Positions 56,077 to 64,000 of a stretch of 64,000 nt of DNA are shown one piece after another. Each line of letters starts with the position of its first letter. Within the stretch, counting starts at the first letter, position 1. The position numbers and the translations under genes are program-made. Source of the stretch: Saprospiraceae bacterium (lineage in GTDB: Bacteria > Bacteroidota > Bacteroidia > Chitinophagales > Saprospiraceae); contig JAIYAP010000027.1 in NCBI GenBank assembly GCA_027488935.1, positions 1-64,000 of the forward strand, given 5' to 3'. The notes beneath the pieces are model-generated. The model had not been told where the DNA came from. It saw nothing but the letters and a program-made list of their open reading frames with translations, and did no database searches.

Positions 56077-57414
56077 ATGAAACTTGCCCTACTAATCACC
56101 AGCGCTGCACTCCTGCTGACCACAGCAATTTACAAGATATACCCTTCAAAGGCCACACAAAAAGCGTTGATGACCGAGCCGATATTATATGGCATTAGGT
56201 CGGATGGCCAGTTGTTCAAAATAGATGTGATGAACTGCACCGCCTGCCCCATTGCGAATTTATCGGGAATCCTCGGTGGCGCAAGTGATGCATTGGTACT
56301 GCCCAATGGCGATATATTGGTACAATCAGGAGGATTGCTGCGTTACACGCTACCTGATCCTAATCCAATCTGGTCCGAAACTAATACGGTTTATAGCGGA
56401 TCAGTTATCGCCCCAGGTGGCACCATTTACCTGAGCAGGGTTGTTCCTACTGCGGGGCTAAGTGCTTATGATCCTATCACCAACGATATTTTGTTTATAG
56501 GAGACTGGCCATCGGGAATGATTATTTACGAATTTTTTTACCAAAATGGGATATTGTATGGTTTTGGGGTGCTGTCTGGGAATGGTGTGGTCGTGCAAAT
56601 CAATACAAGCGATCCAAGCCAGTCAACGGTCGTGTATTCCGGAGTGTTCACGGATAGTGGCGGTACAACGAATGGGGGATATACTACGGCTTTAAGCGGT
56701 TCAAACGGCAAAATAATCTATAAATACAATGTTTAAACAAATTCATTTGAACTCATTTGCGATCTGACGGCACTTCTTCCTGGACTACCAATAAGTGGTC
56801 TTACGGATCTACCATCCGGCATTCAAGAGGTCCCCTGCCTGTGTAGTACCTTTGCTGGCACCGTAAACCCCACTACTTTCAATATTTGCCTTCCAGGCAG
56901 CGTGACTGTGCCGTACAACAACAATGCCGCATTAGACGCCAACGACATCCTTCGCTATATTTTATTCTCGAATACGAATGACACCCTGGGCAGTATCATC
57001 CTGCAGAGCAGCAGCACTGTTATGGCTTTCAACCCCGCTACCATGCAAACAGGTGTAACCTATTACTTGGCCACTCTGGCAGGTAACAACCTTAATAGCA
57101 ATGTAAACCTGAATGATCCATGTATAGATGTTTCCAATATCGCTGCGCAAGTTACCTGGCGCGACGCGCCCACCGTGTCTTTTTCAGTCGCCAATCCAAA
57201 TGTATGCGCGGGTGGATGCACTACCGTAACAGCAACTTTTACGGGTGCTCCTCCTTTTACGCTCAGCTACACTTCGCCCGGAAACGGGACACAAATACAA
57301 ACTTTTTCGGGCAATACGGGCACTTTTCAGGTTTGCGTACCCGCCAATGCCACCCCTGGCAGTTTTCAATTGACCGCTACGTCCTTGGTGGATGCTTGGT
57401 GTAGTTGTAATTAG
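56077..57414 (+). pseudogene. Propeller/CxC family member 9, interrupted by one in-frame stop
   Basis: Reading continues in one frame from ATG 56077 to 57414 except for a TAA at 56734-56736, after KYNV. The next codons (TNSFELICDL..) resume the family sequence, and CLCSTFAG, the middle block (LDANDILRYILFSNTNDTLG) and the terminal module ending LVDAWCSCN are intact. So it is a nonsense mutation rather than a frameshift, unless it is a sequencing error. The N-terminal part has CxxC in DVMNCTACPI. Confidence 0.8.
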
Positions 57415-57490
57415 GGATGGGGATTAATCTTCCTGAACCCTAAAAAGGGATACTAACCTGAATTACTATATCTTTTCAAACATTCCATGC

Positions 57491-58678
57491 CTAAATCTTC
57501 CCCAAAGCCTGCTCCACATCCCAAATAATATCTTCCACGTTTTCCAGGCCTACCGAAACCCGCACCAAACCCGGCGTGATACCCACCGCCTGCCGTTCCT
57601 TTTCGCTCAGTTTGGAGTGGGTCGTAGAGGCAGGATGCGAGGCAATGCTGCGGCTATCGCCCAAATTATTGGTCATTGAAATCATTTGCAAGGTATTCAA
57701 AAACCGCTGACCGCTTTCCAAACCGCCTTTTACCTCAAAAACCACGATGGCGCCGCCATTTTTCATTTGTTTTTGCGCAATCGCATATTGCGGATGGTTG
57801 GGTAAAAACGGGTATTTTACAAACGATACCTGCGGGTGTTGCGTGAGCGCCTGCGCGAGTTGCAAAGCATTTTGGGCGTGTTTCTCCATGCGTAAGTGCA
57901 AGGTTTCCAAACTTTTACTCAACACCCAGGCATTAAACGGACTGAGCGACGGACCCGTATTGCGCACCATCAGGTACAACATATAAATCAGTTCTGATTT
58001 TCCGACCACGACGCCACCCAGCACGCGGCCTTGTCCGTCCATGAATTTGGTCGCAGAATGAATCACCAAATCAGCGCCAAACAAAATGGGCTGCTGTACC
58101 ACCGGCGTGGCAAAACAGTTGTCTACCACATACAAAATATCGTGTTTTTTACATATTTCACCTAATAAGGCAAGGTCAATAATGTCCAAACCAGGATTGC
58201 TGGGGGTTTCAACATACAACATTTTGGTATTCGGCCGTATCAACGCTTCGATGGTTTCCGGCTGGGTCATATCGAAATAGGTCGATTCAATGCCCCATTT
58301 GGGTAAATATTTGGTCAATAAAGTATGGGTGGATCCAAACACTGCCGAAGCCGATAAAATATGGTCGTCTTTGCTTAAAAACGTCATAAACGTGGCAAAT
58401 ACCGCCGCCATACCCGTCCCGGTCGCCACGCCTGCCTCCGCGCCTTCCAGCAATACCACTTTATCCACAAACTCATCCACCGATGGATTGGAAAAACGGC
58501 TGTAGATATTCACATCCAAATCGTCGTCCTGAAATGCCGCAGCCATATCCTCTGCCGAATCATACACAAAACTGGAAGTTAAAAACAAAGGGGTAGCATG
58601 TTCTTTTTGAGCGCTGCGGGGTGTTTGCGTGCGAATGGCTAAGGTTTCCGGGCCAAATTGTCTGGGTGTATCTTCCAT
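57491..58678 (-). CDS. metZ: PLP-dependent Cys/Met metabolism enzyme (O-succinylhomoserine sulfhydrylase-like)
   Basis: 395 residues. Fold-type I trans-sulfuration family: GTGMAAVFATF (phosphate-binding region), YVETPSNPGLDI, VVDNCFATP, and the PLP lysine in HSATKFMDGQ. The N-terminal PRQFGPETLAIRTQTPRSAQKEH with a FxSSFVYDSAEDM segment resembles MetZ more than cystathionine gamma-synthase. It would make homocysteine from O-succinyl- or O-acetylhomoserine with sulfide. Symbol given by resemblance; other family members are possible. Confidence 0.8.
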   Translation of the reverse strand: MEDTPRQFGPETLAIRTQTPRSAQKEHATPLFLTSSFVYDSAEDMAAAFQDDDLDVNIYSRFSNPSVDEFVDKVVLLEGAEAGVATGTGMAAVFATFMTFLSKDDHILSASAVFGSTHTLLTKYLPKWGIESTYFDMTQPETIEALIRPNTKMLYVETPSNPGLDIIDLALLGEICKKHDILYVVDNCFATPVVQQPILFGADLVIHSATKFMDGQGRVLGGVVVGKSELIYMLYLMVRNTGPSLSPFNAWVLSKSLETLHLRMEKHAQNALQLAQALTQHPQVSFVKYPFLPNHPQYAIAQKQMKNGGAIVVFEVKGGLESGQRFLNTLQMISMTNNLGDSRSIASHPASTTHSKLSEKERQAVGITPGLVRVSVGLENVEDIIWDVEQALGKI

Positions 58679-58732
58679 CTTTTTAGTTTTTTAATATATC
58701 TCCAATCATTTGTCGTAAAATTGGGGAGAAGT

Positions 58733-59158
58733 TTATCCTGCCGGTTGGGTTAGAACTTCCCAGGTAACCTCCGCGCCCGCTTTGCGCAAGGTTTCGGTTA
58801 CGCTACAGTATTTAAGCATGGATAATTCCACGGCTTTTTCGGCTTTTGCCTGTTCTACTTGGCCGATTACCGTGAAAACAACGTGTACGGTTTGCCAAAG
58901 TGAGGGCTCTTTATCGGGTTCGCGTTCAGCCTGAATGTCCATCCACAGGTCTTCCACCTGCTGCCGTTGTTTTTTCAAAATCACCAGAATATCTACCGCC
59001 GCACAGCCTGCCATGCCCATGATGAGCACCTGCATCGGCCGGATCCCGGTAGCGGCCCCGCCCGCATTTTCGGGTAAATACATTTCAAGTTGGTTGCCCG
59101 CTGCATCAGTGGCAATGGTGTGCCCGCCGTCGGGACTGCGTTGTAGTCGAAATTGCAT
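58733..59158 (-). CDS. OsmC-like peroxide-detoxifying protein
   Basis: 141 residues, typical for the family. The two redox cysteines are in GMAGCAAVDILV and MLKYCSVTETL. A soluble thiol peroxidase-like fold that reduces organic hydroperoxides or binds thiols. It lies 54 bp upstream of the sulfhydrylase gene on the same strand. A TACCTTTG element lies just upstream on the minus strand (59177-59184). Confidence 0.85.
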   Translation of the reverse strand: MQFRLQRSPDGGHTIATDAAGNQLEMYLPENAGGAATGIRPMQVLIMGMAGCAAVDILVILKKQRQQVEDLWMDIQAEREPDKEPSLWQTVHVVFTVIGQVEQAKAEKAVELSMLKYCSVTETLRKAGAEVTWEVLTQPAG

Positions 59159-59203
59159 CTTTGCTTAAAATTTGCGCAAAGGTAGCGTTTTGGTCGATAT
59201 ACA

Positions 59204-59296
59204 AAGCGTCGCCTGAAAGGCAACAATAATTGTCATACTGAGCGCTGATTGTCAATAATTTAGGCCGAAGCAATGCATAAAAGAATATAACGCGCA
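59204..59296. repeat. Dispersed ~92-bp repeat, copy 2
   Basis: AAGCGTCGCCTGAAAGGCAA ... CTGAGCGCTGATT ... AATTTAGGCCGAAG aligns with copy 1 (41057-41148), about 18 kb away, in the same orientation. It sits between divergent genes. Confidence 0.65.
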
Positions 59297-59363
59297 GTAA
59301 AGCACTTGTTTTATTAAGAAACATTTTGTTTATTTGCAGCAAAATCTTAAAACACATTAGCCC

Positions 59364-59735
59364 ATGTCTGCTCCATTCCTTGGTCTGCGTACCGTTATTT
59401 ACCGGGTATCCGATTTAGCGGCTGCAATAAGCTGGTACTCAAATGTAATTGGCCATCCACCTTATTTTAACGAACCCTATTACGTTGGTTTTAATGTAGG
59501 CGGTTTTGAACTGGGCCTGCAATCGGAAGAAAATGCCGGATCCAATAAAGCCGAAAACGTGGAAGTGTATTGGGGCGTTGAAAACATTGAAGTGGAATAC
59601 GCACGTATGTTGTCCTTGGGCGCAACCGAACACAGTGCGCCCGCGCAGGTAGGCGAAGATTTATGGGTAGCCACCCTCAAAGATCCCTGGGGCAACTTGA
59701 TCGGACTGATCCGCAATCCGCATTTTAAAAATTAA
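59364..59735 (+). CDS. VOC/glyoxalase-family protein
   Basis: 123 residues with the paired beta-alpha-beta-beta-beta pattern of the VOC superfamily (LRTVIYRVSDLAAAISWYSNVIGHPP.. FELGLQS.. NLIGLIRNP). Metal-ligand positions are not clearly conserved, so it could be a non-catalytic or resistance-type member. The YdeI-like gene begins 3 bp after its stop. Confidence 0.82.
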   Translation: MSAPFLGLRTVIYRVSDLAAAISWYSNVIGHPPYFNEPYYVGFNVGGFELGLQSEENAGSNKAENVEVYWGVENIEVEYARMLSLGATEHSAPAQVGEDLWVATLKDPWGNLIGLIRNPHFKN

Positions 59736-59738
59736 AGT

Positions 59739-60272
59739 ATGGAAACGCCGGAAAATATCCTGGAGTTTGATACCATCATCGAACTATCCGACAATCGAAT
59801 CTGGGGTGCGCATTTTCATGTGCCGGATTTAATATCTAAAGTTTTTCTCGACACTGGCTCTAAAAGGGTAGTGGTACGCATCAATGATGCCTTCGAATAC
59901 CAGTGTGCCCTGCAATCCAAAGGCGAGGGCTATTACGTCATCACGGTCAACAAAAAGAACCGCGACAAATTTGGCTTCAAACAAGGTACGCCCTTGAAAG
60001 TGAAAATCTGGAAAGATGAAAGTACGTATGGTTTGCCCATGCCGGAAGGATTTGCCGAACTCTTAGCCCAGGACGAAGAAGGGAACCGTTTGTTTCATGG
60101 TTTAACCGCCGGTAAGCAGCGCAACCTGCTCTATTACGTTGGCCAGGCCAAAAACCTGGATAAACAATTAGAAAGAGGCCTCGTGATGCTCGAACATTTG
60201 CGCAAAATGAATGGCAAAATTGATTTTAAAATCCTCAACCAGGATCTGAAAGATATGAACCGGATGCTATAA
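59739..60272 (+). CDS. DUF1905 and YdeI/OmdA-like protein
   Basis: 177 residues. The N-terminal half forms a small beta domain (FDTIIELSDNRIWGAHFHVP.. RVVVRINDAFEYQCALQ) matching DUF1905; the C-terminal LTAGKQRNLLYYVGQAKNLDKQLERG matches the OmdA/YdeI helical segment, a bacteriocin-protection family. Function here unknown. It is followed by a strong hairpin shared with the convergent protease gene. Confidence 0.78.
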   Translation: METPENILEFDTIIELSDNRIWGAHFHVPDLISKVFLDTGSKRVVVRINDAFEYQCALQSKGEGYYVITVNKKNRDKFGFKQGTPLKVKIWKDESTYGLPMPEGFAELLAQDEEGNRLFHGLTAGKQRNLLYYVGQAKNLDKQLERGLVMLEHLRKMNGKIDFKILNQDLKDMNRML

Positions 60273-60310
60273 AAAAACAGGGCCGACGATCTGCAACAGA
60301 TGGTCGGCCC
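60272..60310 (-). terminator. Strong hairpin terminator (bidirectional position)
   Basis: GGGCCGAC (60280-60287) pairs with GTCGGCCC (60303-60310), and ATCTG/CAGAT extends the stem inside. On the minus strand it is followed by seven T (60272-60278), so it ends the protease transcript; it can also act on the plus-strand transcript. Confidence 0.8.
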
Positions 60311-60333
60311 TTAAATATCAGACAAATAAGCAA

Positions 60334-62043
60334 TTAAGCCCGTGGTGAAACCGTAGCCTTGTCTTTTTTGATCACTTTACCCATACCGGCTTCCTGCCAG
60401 ATGGCTTTTTTAACTTTTTTACCTTTGGTTTTTTCAGCCGCTGCTGCTGCATTGCTTGCGCTGATGATGCCACCGCTTACACACAAATCAGAGAATTTAA
60501 CTTTCTCTGTAGAACCTGGCTTGTTTACATCGCCTTCCTGTTTTACTACAGAAGTTTCGAGGATGCTTTTTACCTGTTTCGCAGAAAGTTCAGGGTAGTA
60601 AGAACGGATGATTGCCGCAACACCCGCCGCTGCAGGAGAAGCCATAGACGTGCCTTGGAAAGAAGCGTATTTGTTGTCTGGCACCGTAGAGTAAATGGCT
60701 ACGCCTGGAGAAAACAAATCGACATTTTTCTTGCCATAGTTAGAGAAACCTGCTGCGCGTTTTTCGCCGCCTTTCCAAGAAAGTGCACCAATTTCCATCC
60801 AGGTAGCTACATTTTTCTCTTTTTTCAAGAAACCTGCTTTTACCGGCTTTTTGTAAGCATCGTTCGGGAAGTTCGGGTCGGTATCGTTGTTTTCTGAGTC
60901 GTTACCGGCTGCGTGTACCAACAAAACATCGTGGTCGGCAGCATATTTCATGGCCGCATCTACATACGCTTTGTTCGGGCTGTAGCCTTTACCAAACGAC
61001 ATGTTGATGATGCTTGCGCCATTGTCTACCGCGTAATAAATCGCATTGGCCACGTCTTTGTCGCGTTCGTCGCCGTCAGGTACGCAACGCACGCTCATGA
61101 TGCGCACATTGTCGGCAACACCGTTGATGCCTACGCCATTGTCGCGTTTGGCAGCGATGATACCCGCTACGTGCGTGCCGTGGCTTGCATCGGGTCCGCG
61201 GTAGTCATTGTTACCATAAAAACGATTGGTAAGGTCTTCGTAGTTATCGCCAACGATCGTACGTGGATTGAACTCCGTGTTGTAGCCATATTCAAGGCCG
61301 CCAGAGAAATATTCACTGGCTTCTGCTTTTTGCTCCGCCAATGATTCCGGGGTAAGGCCTTGTGCCATAACCGCTTTGCACATGCCTACGGCATCTTTCA
61401 ATTCGGTATTGGTGCCAGGCTCAATTTTACCAAGGTCTTCTGCAGTAAAGTTTTTCTTGCCAGTTGCTTTTTCTACTGCCGCGAATGCTGCCTCAATTTT
61501 GCCGAATTGGGCATCCATTTGTGCTTTTTGACCTTCTAATTCGCCGCGTTTTTCCTCGTACGCTGCTTTGATTTCCACAAAGGCATCATATTCTTTTTTA
61601 TCAGCAGCATTCAGTTTTTTCGGGTCGGTGCCAGCAAAACGCTTCGACAAACGCGCATACTCGCGGGTAAGCTCATAAGAATCATGCGAAACGTTTTTGC
61701 CATCTTTACCACCGATGAAGTTCCAACCGTGGATGTCGTCGATGTAACCATTGTTATCATCGTCTTTTCCGTTGTTTGCAATTTCACCCGGATTGGTCCA
61801 CATCACGTCTTTCAGGTCTTCGTGTTTATAATCAACACCAGAATCCAACACAGCGACGATGACCGTTTGACTTTTTTTGCCTTTGGCTTTCAATTGCTTC
61901 AGGGTTTCATCGCCACCGGTACCATTCACCTTGTCTTTCACAGGATCGAGGGTAAACCAGCTATCTGGCGCTTTAGATTGTGCGCTTGCAAAAATGACAG
62001 GCATGCACAATGCAAGCACCATCAAACATTTTTTAAAATTCAT
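60334..62043 (-). CDS. Subtilisin-like serine protease (S8 family)
   Basis: 569 residues from ATG MNFKKCLM; a signal peptide ends about FASAQ. Catalytic aspartate in VAVLDSGVDYKHEDL, histidine in ASHGTHVAGI, oxyanion asparagine in HAAGNDSE and serine in FQGTSMASPAAAG. Between the Asp and His there is a ~170-residue charged, helical insertion (LKQ/KAA-rich, EEKRGELEGQKAQMDAQFGK). No T9SS signal is obvious; the tail is lysine-rich. Probably secreted to the periplasm or outside. Confidence 0.9.
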   Translation of the reverse strand: MNFKKCLMVLALCMPVIFASAQSKAPDSWFTLDPVKDKVNGTGGDETLKQLKAKGKKSQTVIVAVLDSGVDYKHEDLKDVMWTNPGEIANNGKDDDNNGYIDDIHGWNFIGGKDGKNVSHDSYELTREYARLSKRFAGTDPKKLNAADKKEYDAFVEIKAAYEEKRGELEGQKAQMDAQFGKIEAAFAAVEKATGKKNFTAEDLGKIEPGTNTELKDAVGMCKAVMAQGLTPESLAEQKAEASEYFSGGLEYGYNTEFNPRTIVGDNYEDLTNRFYGNNDYRGPDASHGTHVAGIIAAKRDNGVGINGVADNVRIMSVRCVPDGDERDKDVANAIYYAVDNGASIINMSFGKGYSPNKAYVDAAMKYAADHDVLLVHAAGNDSENNDTDPNFPNDAYKKPVKAGFLKKEKNVATWMEIGALSWKGGEKRAAGFSNYGKKNVDLFSPGVAIYSTVPDNKYASFQGTSMASPAAAGVAAIIRSYYPELSAKQVKSILETSVVKQEGDVNKPGSTEKVKFSDLCVSGGIISASNAAAAAEKTKGKKVKKAIWQEAGMGKVIKKDKATVSPRA

Positions 62044-62205
62044 GTTCAAATTTTTTTATTGAAAATAGGTACAAACAAACGGTCCTGCTCCAAATAAATT
62101 GGAAGGACTTGATTGAATCGGCAAAATTAATGGTTTCTGATACGAGCATGCACCGTTTAGACAAACAATCGCTCTAAACCGCTCAATGATCATATCAAAC
62201 ACGTT

Positions 62206-63339
62206 TTACAGGTTGCCCCGCAGTTCCTGTTCGCGTTCGATCGCTTCGAAAAGTGCTTTGAAATTACCTTTGCCAAACGATTTGGCACCCCGGCGTTGTA
62301 TAATTTCAAAAAACACGGTCGGACGATCCTGGATTGGTTTGGTGAAAATTTGCAACAAGTAACCGTCTTCATCGCGGTCAATCAGGATGTTCATGGCTTT
62401 GAGCGCCTCCATGTCTTCAATAATATGGCCCACCCGTTGTGGCACATCTTCATAGTAAGTATCCGGTACCCGCAAAAATTCTACCCCATTGTTGCGCATG
62501 GCGGATACGGTTGCCAGAATATCGTCTGTGGCTACGGCAATATGCTGCACACCGGCCCCTTTATAAAACTCGATATATTCTTCAATCTGGCTTTTCTTTT
62601 TGCCCTTGGCGGGCTCATTGATCGGGAATTTGATGTACCCGTTGCCATTGCTTACTACTTTCGACATTAAAGCGGTGTATTCCGTGCTGATGTCTTTATC
62701 ATCGAAGGTAATCAGCAATTTAAAGCCCATTACATCTTCATAAAATTTGACCCATTTGTTCATGTCGCCCAGTTCTACGTTGCCAACGCAGTGGTCTACA
62801 TAGTTCAGGCCGACTGGTTTTACTGGAAAAACGCTTTTGCGCGCTTCATAGCCGGGTAAAAATGGGCCGGTGTAGTTGCGGCGTTCCACGAGGGTATGGA
62901 TGGTGTCGCCGTACGTTTTGATGGCTGCCAGCACCACCGAACCGTGTTCGTCTTCCTGATGTATGGGTGCAAAAGCGCTTTCGGCACCGCGTTCCATCGC
63001 TGTTTTGTAAGCGTGTTCAGCGTCATCTACCCAAAGGGCCAATACTTTCACCCCGTCGCCGTGCAGGGCAACGTGACGGGCAATTTCATGGTCGGGCGTA
63101 AGGGCCGAACTGAGCACAATACGGATCTTATTTTGTTGTAAAACATAACTCACCCGATCGCGTACGCCCGTTTCGGGGCCGCTGTAGGCCACCCATTCAA
63201 AACCAAGGGCTGCCTGGTAAAACACGGCGCTTTGTTTGGCATTGCCCACATAAAACTCCAAATGGTCGGTGCCATTGATGGGAAAGGTGTCGGTGGTGGC
63301 GGGTGCAGTTGCGAGTTTGGATTCGGTTAGGACTTCCAT
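62206..63339 (-). CDS. hppD: 4-hydroxyphenylpyruvate dioxygenase
   Basis: 377 residues, two VOC-fold domains. Iron ligands: His in NYVDHCVGNV, His in GVQHIAVATDDI, and Glu in FFEIIQRRGAKSFGKGNFKALFEAIE, the last being the family's signature end. It converts 4-hydroxyphenylpyruvate to homogentisate in tyrosine catabolism. A TACCTTTG lies upstream on the minus strand (63384-63391). No homogentisate dioxygenase gene is next to it in this window. Confidence 0.93.
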   Translation of the reverse strand: MEVLTESKLATAPATTDTFPINGTDHLEFYVGNAKQSAVFYQAALGFEWVAYSGPETGVRDRVSYVLQQNKIRIVLSSALTPDHEIARHVALHGDGVKVLALWVDDAEHAYKTAMERGAESAFAPIHQEDEHGSVVLAAIKTYGDTIHTLVERRNYTGPFLPGYEARKSVFPVKPVGLNYVDHCVGNVELGDMNKWVKFYEDVMGFKLLITFDDKDISTEYTALMSKVVSNGNGYIKFPINEPAKGKKKSQIEEYIEFYKGAGVQHIAVATDDILATVSAMRNNGVEFLRVPDTYYEDVPQRVGHIIEDMEALKAMNILIDRDEDGYLLQIFTKPIQDRPTVFFEIIQRRGAKSFGKGNFKALFEAIEREQELRGNL

Positions 63340-63421
63340 AGACTTTACTTTAGGATAGATAGAACATTTGAGAACAAACGCCGCAAAGGTATGGATAAGT
63401 TGAAGATTGTATGCAGTCTTC

Positions 63422-63952
63422 TTAATAGTATGCCCGGAATTGCAAATCCAGTCGCGTTGTGGTTTCTTCCTGAGTAATATTGCGCAAACGCAAAGCCAAA
63501 TCGATACTGAACCGCGAACCCTTCAAGTATTTCTTAATGTCGGGCTGATTGGGAATAAGCGGCAAACTATTGCCTGGATCGAGGGGGACTGGCGACCGAT
63601 ACGCAACCTCTACAAAATCATTGGGGGCCGATTCATTGTAAATCCGCAACACGGCCTGGTCGATAAAACTATAATTTGCATCGCCAAAGGTGCCATTTAG
63701 TGCAAACTGCGACGGTAAAATTTTAGTAACATCTACATCCTGTTTGCTGTATTGCGATAAATAGGTCAAATACCGGGTGCTGAGGTCTTTGATGTAATAA
63801 TGGTGTACCACATCGGTACTCAACCCAGGCTGAATAACAATTTCTGCCTGATAAATCATGTCGAAACCAGGGGCTAATTCGTTGTCTTTCTTGCAGTTAC
63901 CTAAGGTAAATAGCAGGCAACATGCAATGCCGTACATGCAAAGTCTTTTCAT
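63422..63952 (-). CDS. Lipoprotein of unknown function
   Basis: 176 residues with a lipoprotein signal (LLFTLGNCKKD, lipidated Cys about residue 20). The mature part reads as a beta-rich domain (YQAEIVIQPGLSTDVVHHYYIKDLS.., SIDLALRLRNITQEETTTRLDLQF). No family recognised. Its start is near the right end of the window. Confidence 0.65.
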   Translation of the reverse strand: MKRLCMYGIACCLLFTLGNCKKDNELAPGFDMIYQAEIVIQPGLSTDVVHHYYIKDLSTRYLTYLSQYSKQDVDVTKILPSQFALNGTFGDANYSFIDQAVLRIYNESAPNDFVEVAYRSPVPLDPGNSLPLIPNQPDIKKYLKGSRFSIDLALRLRNITQEETTTRLDLQFRAYY

Positions 63953-64000
63953 AATCTATATTTTTAGTGCTATGACGCTAAAAAGGGTAAATGGGTTGGA

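Noticed and set aside
56734-56736. Frameshift in family member 9
   Set aside because: Reading resumes in the same frame immediately after the stop, so it is a nonsense codon and not a frameshift.

Overview
The window looks like a chromosomal segment from a Bacteroidota bacterium, probably of the Saprospiria type (Haliscomenobacter/Lewinella-like). This is an inference from gene content: GldN of the type IX secretion system (T9SS), type A and type B T9SS C-terminal sorting domains, an atpB-E-F-H-A-G cluster without atpD/atpC and with a histidine-rich signal-peptide-bearing a subunit, an OMP_b-brl-type TonB-linked barrel, and promoters fitting the Bacteroidota pattern TTG-N20-TAnnTTTG. No rRNA, tRNA or CRISPR array was seen.

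Layout. 1-6655 is housekeeping: two homologous hairpins, a GCS2-CBS ligase-like gene, an AlkA-type glycosylase, an MFS exporter, an orphan gldN, a heptose-bisphosphatase and an FMN reductase. 6656-8533 is a mobile/accessory patch: a palindrome array arranged as two opposed arms, an IS200/RAYT-type HUH transposase, and a DUF433/DUF5615 toxin-antitoxin pair. 8739-11420 holds small lipoproteins, including two with almost identical 3' ends, and debris of an RHS/YD-repeat gene. 11664-17633 carries a very large pseudopeptidase/propeller/outer-membrane-barrel protein, an AAA ATPase with DUF234-like tail, and a small membrane protein. 17777-23342 is the F1Fo ATP synthase cluster. 23549-28558 is a minus-strand operon of ECF sigma factor, putative anti-sigma factor, TonB-domain protein, lipoprotein and TPR-like protein. 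An alpha/beta hydrolase follows.

29865-57414 is the most unusual part. Nine genes encode secreted cysteine-rich proteins that all end in the same ~80-residue module with five conserved cysteines and a terminal LxDxxCxC, and none carries a recognisable T9SS type A or B signal. Seven have a beta-propeller-like N-terminus, one has a proprotein-convertase P-domain plus PKD-like domain, and one has an unrelated N-terminus. One copy is broken by a single in-frame stop. Embedded among them are a 2373-residue adhesin built of 28 Ig/PKD-like units organised as nine copies of a three-unit super-repeat with a type B sorting domain, a VWA-OmpA protein, a beta-helix protein with a type A sorting signal, a TerB-DnaJ protein and an outer-membrane barrel protein.

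57491-63952 returns to metabolism: a MetZ-like sulfhydrylase, OsmC, a VOC protein with a YdeI/DUF1905 protein, a subtilisin-like protease, 4-hydroxyphenylpyruvate dioxygenase and a lipoprotein.

How they fit together. GldN and the type A/B signals point to an active T9SS exporting adhesins. The propeller/CxC family looks like a recombining set of surface or secreted proteins with exchangeable N-termini. All functional statements rest on motif recognition by eye; no database search was run.
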